Shown in pieces: positions 58,592 to 64,000 of a stretch of DNA of 64,000 nucleotides. The stretch covers positions 992,001 to 1,056,000 of the forward strand of contig JACGCN010000018.1 of NCBI GenBank assembly GCA_014905825.1, written 5' to 3'. How positions within the stretch are numbered: position 1 is the first letter of the stretch; every line of letters begins with the position of its first letter. Origin of the DNA: Lyophyllum atratum. Taxonomy: Eukaryota > Basidiomycota > Agaricomycetes > Agaricales > Lyophyllaceae. The notes below the pieces were generated by a model that did not search any database, was not told the origin of the DNA, and was given only the letters and a program-made list of their open reading frames with translations. Position numbers and translations under genes: made by a program.

Positions 58592-59185
58592 TCAAAGGTT
58601 GATATTGATGGGAACACATCCAATGGCAATAATGCCATGCTAGGTAACATGTCTTGATTAGTCTCGGTAGTCGAAAGCGACGCAAACGACCTACGAAATC
58701 GTTGTCCTGGCAGCAGACGGGCTGCGTGTGGCACGCATTTTGGCCGATTCCGAGGATGTCGATGGGGGAGCAGGTGATGCCACTGTCGGCAATACATCAG
58801 TAAGCAAGAGCTTTGAAAACGAGGTGGAAAGCGTACATCAAGGCTTCAACTCCCTGCAGGACAACACCGAGTAGGCCGAGAAGGACGCCCGCGACGCTAC
58901 TATCAGCCTGTAGAAAGAGCTTGAACATGAAGGCCATAAAGTAGTTTGATGACACTAACACGTTCAAGTGCGTCGCAGCATTGAAGGTTTCCAGTACCAC
59001 ATTGAGTCGCAGGCAGAGGAGTTGGGCCAGGAGCCGGCTATTCAGAGTTATGGTCGACCTGAGAAACAACACAAGATCGGGAACTTTGCACATACAGTGG
59101 TCACCGTCACTGTGGTGGTGGCAGCCGCAAGTATGGTAAACGCCACCAAGACCAAGAGGAACACAGAGGAAACGCGAGAGAACAT
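58592..59185 (-). CDS. Class I hydrophobin (copy 2)
   Basis: Five exons sum in frame to 124 residues: 59185-59096, 59037-58960, 58907-58837, 58782-58695, 58639-58592. The signal peptide (MFSRVSSVFLLVLVAFTIL) closely matches copy 1. Cys segments are TQCGTGNLQCCDALERADSS, VAGVLLGLLGVVLQGVEAL, ITCSPIDILGIGQNACHTQP followed by VCCQDNDF, and HGIIAIGCVPININL. All eight cysteines are present in the class I order. Intron positions are shared with copy 1 in the Cys3-Cys4 segment boundary and before the last exon. Copy 2 has an extra intron just after Cys3 (donor gttagt) and lacks copy 1's intron at Cys5. The gene is 6 kb from copy 1 with beta-tubulin between, so it is a dispersed rather than abutting duplicate. 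Confidence 0.92.
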
Positions 59186-60180
59186 CGAGAATATACAGGA
59201 AAACTACGATCAGGCAGGACCTCTAGAAATCTCCCGGAAACAGTCAGCCTTTAAGCATCCGTTCAGTTATGCCGAGTCTTCTCGTCCCTGCACACTGCAA
59301 GCTGGTGATTGGATAGGATTGAAAGCGTGAAATGTTGGACATGATAAATGATGCCGCAGGATATGGAGAAGAGAAGCCAATGAGCGGGCGCCGGGAACGC
59401 CAGACCGGTGTGGGGGCTCTTGACAAGCCTGTCGTCGGATGGCAGGCTTGACAGACTTCCTTCACTCAAAGGCACGTTATGGCAGCTTCATCAGCATCCG
59501 GGTCAATACCAAGCCATGGGGAGCATCACCTATGCGGTCGAAATTTTCGCAATAGTGCGTCCTTGACAAGTCCGAGAGTCATGTATTATGGCGGAATGGA
59601 AGAACCTATTGGGAAGCCGGAATTTCAAATCGATTTATTTGGGCGTTTAGTTTACCTTGTTTTTGCACATCGATGATGGTAAACAGGCACTGATGCTCCT
59701 GGGCTTGTGCCGCGCTTTCAGAAACCACACCGTCCATCTCGCTCGGGCATCCGAGCCTGCTTATCTGCTCTTGGTACATATTGCGCGCACTATGGGATTG
59801 CCTACTGCTTACTCGGCTGCGAACTGCATGTACCTGGGGGCCATGAGCCTATCACTCTGTTCGTGGCGCTTTCAATCTTCTGCGTCGTCCCCATTCCTGG
59901 ATACTGCTTCTATCCATCCCGTGAAAAGCAAAAAAAAATCACTCGTGGCAGGTTGTGGCATGTCAAATGCCTTTTAGAGGACCTCAGAGTTCGTACTCGG
60001 AGAAGAGGGTGCTTTTCCTTCGTCTAGTTCCTCCTTTTGGTCAAAGCCCAGGCCGCGCTATCACGCTCGCTACGTATGCCGAAATTCGTGCCTGTTATGA
60101 CGCTGAGTTACATGCGCACGTAAAGAACGTCGTTCTTTCAGTTAATTGCCAGCTAGAACGGATTACAGCGTGCGTTTCTG
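59186..60180. other. 1 kb spacer, nothing recognised
   Basis: This is the upstream region of hydrophobin 2. Plus-strand frames at 59657-60027 have no recognisable domain. Confidence 0.45.
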
Positions 60181-60425
60181 TTAACCTTCGAGATTGACTG
60201 GGGTACAGCCAAGGGCAATGAGACCGTGCCGAGGAATACGCCATCAGTATCAAGGTAAGTGGTGTGAGGACCAGCCGACTCACGCAGCTATTATCCTCGC
60301 AGCAGACGGGCTGGGCAGTGCTATAGGCAGGGTTAATGTCAAACCAATTCAGTAAGTATTTTGGTTACCAGGAGTTTCCGCCGACTCCTATGATAGAGAT
60401 TGGAATACAGGTAACTCCACTACCA
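60181..60425 (-). pseudogene. Truncated hydrophobin relic
   Basis: Only the C-terminal half of a class I hydrophobin remains: GVTCIPISIIGVGGN, an intact 49 nt intron at the same place as intron 3 of copy 1, CTAQPVCCEDNSC, then HGLIALGCTPVNLEG and a TAA (60183-60181). The signal peptide, Cys1-Cys3 and the hydrophobic loop are absent in the 600 bp upstream. The acceptor before HGLIALG reads cctcgg where copies 1 and 2 have an AG, so the last intron cannot be spliced normally. The intron pattern groups it with copy 1, and the sequence (ALGC, NL) with both. Confidence 0.75.
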
Positions 60426-61449
60426 AGACAGAAGGTGGGGATACATCCTCCGCTGATGGAAACTCTATACAGTAATATGCCCGACCGCATTCACCATGAT
60501 AGTGAAGCCGTAAGTTTGATCTTCCGTCTCGCTCCTCAACACTTGTTTTTTTCCCGGCGTTCTACGTAACCCATTACTAGGAACGTGGCTTATGAACTCG
60601 AACCCCTTCTACCCCACCTCTTGTCATTGGTTATTCATACGACGATGCACATCGTCACAGAGTATACATAGCCCTTGAATCCGATGACCTTTGGATCCCA
60701 CAGATGGGTTTCAAATGAGGAATTTCGGCGGTTTCATGTCATGGAAAATCTTCTCGAAGCTGTCATGGATTTGATTGACATAATGGAAAACCAAGGCTGG
60801 GCACGTCTTCATGTCGACTGTAACATGCGAGCACCCTCATGGTCACTCAAGGCCTCTTCAGACCCTCATCGTCATTATCGTCATCGCGCTGCATGCTTTC
60901 ACAGTAAGCACCGAGCGGGTCTATTCAGAGAAGCCGTCGAAACTGTCCTGGTCTACGCCGAACAGCGTCATAAGTCATGTATCGGTCAAAACCTTCAACA
61001 CCTCACTATCTCCCTAGGGCTTTGTTAATCGAGCGTTTTTGCGTGTCTTCCCCAAAATGGCCCTGGACAATCATTCGAACTCTCTTGTGACTTTGATTTT
61101 CGCCGTAGTTCACAGCCCTTGTAGGGCCACATAGCCTCTCAGGATCAACGCATGATCGTTGTTCTTTTGCAATGATCCACTAGGTTTCGGCGAGACAGGC
61201 CTGAGATCCAAATTCACATCCTGCTCATGAATAGCTTGTGCTCAAGCGACGGCCGAAACGACCGTTCAGAAGGTCTTTGGTCGTTGCATACGTAAAAGAA
61301 TGCCGGTCTAAAACATTCAAGAGAGATTATCGTAATACGGGTCCATTTTCGAATATGAATAGCGTCCCATCCGCAACCGCCTTGCTAACGTACAGAGTCC
61401 GATGTGTATGCCATAATGTTATCACGAATGGAGGTAAAGATGTGGGGCA
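60426..61449. other. Spacer, nothing recognised
   Basis: Plus-strand frames at 60675-61028 and 61238-61483 are open but unrecognised. The right end is the 3' flank of the DUF3433-like gene. Confidence 0.4.
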
Positions 61450-64000
61450 TCAAGGGTCGTATGGGGTTTTCCAAGGTGGGTAACCTGAGGCTGCTTGGTA
61501 CGCGAGATGTGAAGAGGATGAGGAAGCCGTGTCCCGCAAGTGACCTTGTCCCAAAAGGGAGAGCATGGCATCGTCAGGGCCCATATCAGCCCGTTCCGTC
61601 CCTTCATCATCCGCGAGGATTGCTCCTGTACGTCTGTCTAAGCGAAACTTAAGCCCCTTCAGTTTCCGCTCTAATGTTGCTTCGTCGTCATATGGCAGGA
61701 GCAGTTCACCGAATCCAGAGCGAGAAGTCAAGGACACAATGGCGGCAATACTTCCGGATGGAGCAGCCACGAGAAGTTTCCTGCGCTCGCGTTGATGTAA
61801 AATTTGAACGAAGAGGCCAATGATTCCAGTTAGTATGAGGATGATCGCGAGTAGATGCGCGGGCAAAGGGCTAGAGGGTGTAAAAACATGGGGCCAATCA
61901 GTCTCCACGACGCAAGATAGATCAGAGGAAGATGCACTCTATCCATAGCACAGGGATCAACGAGGTCATCTCCGCGGGCAACGTGTCATTTGCATTCACG
62001 AAGTAGATTGATTTGGCTGCAAGGGAAAGATGTTGCGTCTTGAGTGATAGATCATGTTTAGCTTGGGCACAAATGGTAAAGCTTATACACGACGCACATA
62101 GACTTTGCTAGTGATGTCCAAAAATCCGTTGGGAAGATCGAACGTTGACTGGGGCCCATCCTTGATCTGGGAAGCAAAACGGAAGATCGCGCCTGATACC
62201 CCAGAACTCGTTGCAAGCGCGCGGGCTTGAATGAAAGGGTTGGGGCTAGGTTGGAAGACGACACTATCGAAAACCAAATAGCGTTAGTCCAGGCAAAATG
62301 AACAAGTCATCCCCCGCAACTGACCCGTTGAAAGCTTGTCCATTCAATGGATTCCCCGTAACATTGTTGTCAGGCACATAATCACTGAGTTTGTCCACAT
62401 CATAAAGAGCTCCATTGTTGAGGTTCGCAGAGGCTGCGACATTGAATGCCTTGATCGAGGGCGAACAGAATATCGTTTTTGCTTCAGGGGTGCCGTCTGA
62501 CTTGTTATGAAAGTACCTTGGAGCATATGTCAGTGCGTGTATCAGATAATCGGAGAATGTTTTGCACCAGAACATGACAGGCCGAAGCGAGATGTCGGCG
62601 GTTGCCGCATTACCAGGACATGGCACATCCCGCACGCCATACTGTTCCCCAGATGCCTGTAACTATGATTAAACCCTGATAGACCCAGTGTCGGTTTCAT
62701 GAATTCACGGTAGGATCATACGGTACTATAAGAGTACATCCTTCGACCGACTTCGATGTCAGGGAAAACGCATTGTCCGATGTTTTGTTGAGTACCGTTC
62801 CAACGGGATTCGCACAATTCGCCGCGGTCTGGACTCCTGTTGTGTTCACTCGCATCGTTCCATTGAGCCCGGGGTTGGTCGGGAACTGTGTCGAAAAACG
62901 TGAAATGAAATCTCTGCTTAAGTGCTAAATGGCTCACAGTAAACTCGGCAGTCGCCCATCCACCAAGGACAAACGGCGGATCCGGCAAGTGATGAAAGAC
63001 TGATGCTTCTGCAAACCCGGCAGCAGCGACGAACGCATTTAATTGGTCGACATCTGAAACAAGTCCTATGGCCTTTGTGCTGGTGACCGATCCATCTAGA
63101 CCATAACATGAGTCCCGTCACAAATTAGGAAGGCCCGAGGGATAAATTACATTCGCGCTGATTCTTTTGTCGAATCTGGAAAATGGAGCCAGCTATCATG
63201 CGTCAGAGTTAGAGCATGGAAGACTTTCAGATGTATGCAATGTTTACCAAGCGGTTGAAAAATATATGTTGCCGTGGCTGTAAGCGCAGACCAGAAAAGG
63301 ACGCGATGTTTGTATTTAAGAGCACGGAATAAGGCCAAGAAAGGGCTAAGGAGAAGGGTTAGATACGGCTTCTATCGCGACAGTTTCCGCATACCCTAGA
63401 GCAACCTGTTTTATGAGGAGTTAACGGCAGTCTGGGATCAAAAGGAAGGAACGTACGTAGTTCAGGAGCAGACTCTCCTCAGCCGGGGATCGCCCCTTCC
63501 AGAGAACAATGTATGGCTATCGATGCAATAAGAAGAGGACTTCACGAAAGATGGTCGAAGTCGTACTTGAAACCACCTCAGATTCCAATCAAGCTCTCGC
63601 CACAAGAATGCAAACGGAGCAACAAGTCTAAGAAAATCTTCAGTTTTCACGTAATACTCTGTGGAGAAGATCTCTCACATTGTTGGAAAGAACGACTGCA
63701 CCAGCCAACATTACTTGAAGGCTCTCATGGTATGTCGGCATTCAACACTTACCAGGAGAAATTGTGGCGAAATGAGGTCTAATTTGTTGTTCGGTGGAAC
63801 TCTAAACCCTGCGACCCTAAGTCCGTTAAAAGTCTGGTGAGTAATGAATGATTGACTTACCGCCACGGTCTGACGATATTATCGTCCCCGCTTCTAGCGC
63901 GATCCCGAGCGCGATTAACATTACTGGTACTCCCATCACCACCGGCCAACGCATCACGAGGGGATCCTGGGGCAGAATAAGCAGTAATACGAAGCGTACC
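61450..64000 (-). CDS. DUF3433-like multi-pass membrane protein, 5' part outside the window
   Basis: The gene enters from the right edge. Traced blocks, 5' to 3': RWPVVMGVPVMLIALGIALE (membrane), LFRALKYKHRVLFWSALTA with TYIFQPL (membrane), VTSTKAIGLVSDVDQLNAF, DPPFVLGGWATAEFTVSH, a lumenal/extracellular region with several N-glycosylation-type sites, TSSGVSGAIFRFASQIK and FLDITSKVYV. The last exon (61908-61450) has a membrane helix (LAIILILTGIIGLFVQIL) followed by a basic RERRK and LKGLKFRLDRRTGAIL. This layout (membrane helices bracketing a long non-cytosolic loop, the QPL motif, and GSIAAIVSLTSRSG after the last helix) fits the DUF3433 family of fungi, whose function is unknown. Introns are short; not all were closed. 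Confidence 0.6.

Noticed and set aside
60181..60425. Third functional hydrophobin
   Set aside because: No signal peptide or first three cysteines upstream, and the last acceptor lacks its AG.
1..64000. CRISPR arrays, prokaryotic operons or insertion sequences
   Set aside because: The gene structure is plainly eukaryotic, with dense short introns. No regular repeat-spacer array or transposase was seen.

Overview
The window reads as nuclear DNA of a mushroom-forming basidiomycete (Agaricomycete). Nearly every gene is cut by 46-66 nt GT-AG introns. The families are typical of that class: class I hydrophobins, DUF6533 and DUF6534 membrane proteins, divergent F-box proteins, a PriA/CPL1-like secreted protein, a fungal SLATT protein, and a single large URA2/CAD polypeptide. 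All calls rest on reading the sequence and on family memory. No database search was run. Exon models marked as frame-consistent were checked by summing exon lengths.

Layout, left part (1-24.7 kb, accessory in character): an F-box gene runs off the left edge (minus). Two tandem copies of an unknown small gene follow, plus a third, truncated repeat unit (1.1-3.8 kb). Then come a DUF6533 gene (plus), a complete questin-oxidase-like gene (minus), a second F-box gene (minus), an ERG25/C-4 methylsterol-oxidase-like gene that is a pseudogene with three in-frame stops (minus), a small NTF2/SnoaL-like gene (plus), a many-exon DUF6534 gene (minus) and an AzgA-type purine permease (minus). Long stretches between them hold nothing I can name.

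Middle (24.7-43 kb, mixed): the NuA4 subunit EPL1 (plus), a decayed gag-like gene (minus), a PriA/CPL1-like secreted protein (plus), a secreted BNR_4 protein with a possible frameshift (minus), DAP1 (plus) overlapping tail-to-tail with a DUF3074 gene (minus), the GINS subunit SLD5 (plus) facing NC2-alpha (minus), a retropepsin-like fragment, and a proline-rich SLATT protein (minus).

Right part (43-64 kb): the 7.2 kb URA2/CAD gene for the first steps of pyrimidine synthesis, a small Cys-rich hydrophobic protein, a class I hydrophobin, beta-tubulin, a 95-bp tandem repeat, a second hydrophobin, a truncated hydrophobin relic, and a large DUF3433-like membrane protein that runs off the right edge. 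All recognised genes in this part are on the minus strand.

Housekeeping genes (EPL1, SLD5, NC2-alpha, DAP1, CAD, beta-tubulin) are interleaved with lineage-specific and decaying genes. I see no operon-like logic and no clear biosynthetic cluster. The most unusual items are the triple-stop ERG25-like relic, the tandemly amplified unknown gene whose intron is a multiple of three, the SLATT gene, the overlapping DAP1/DUF3074 coding ends, and the hydrophobin pair plus relic.
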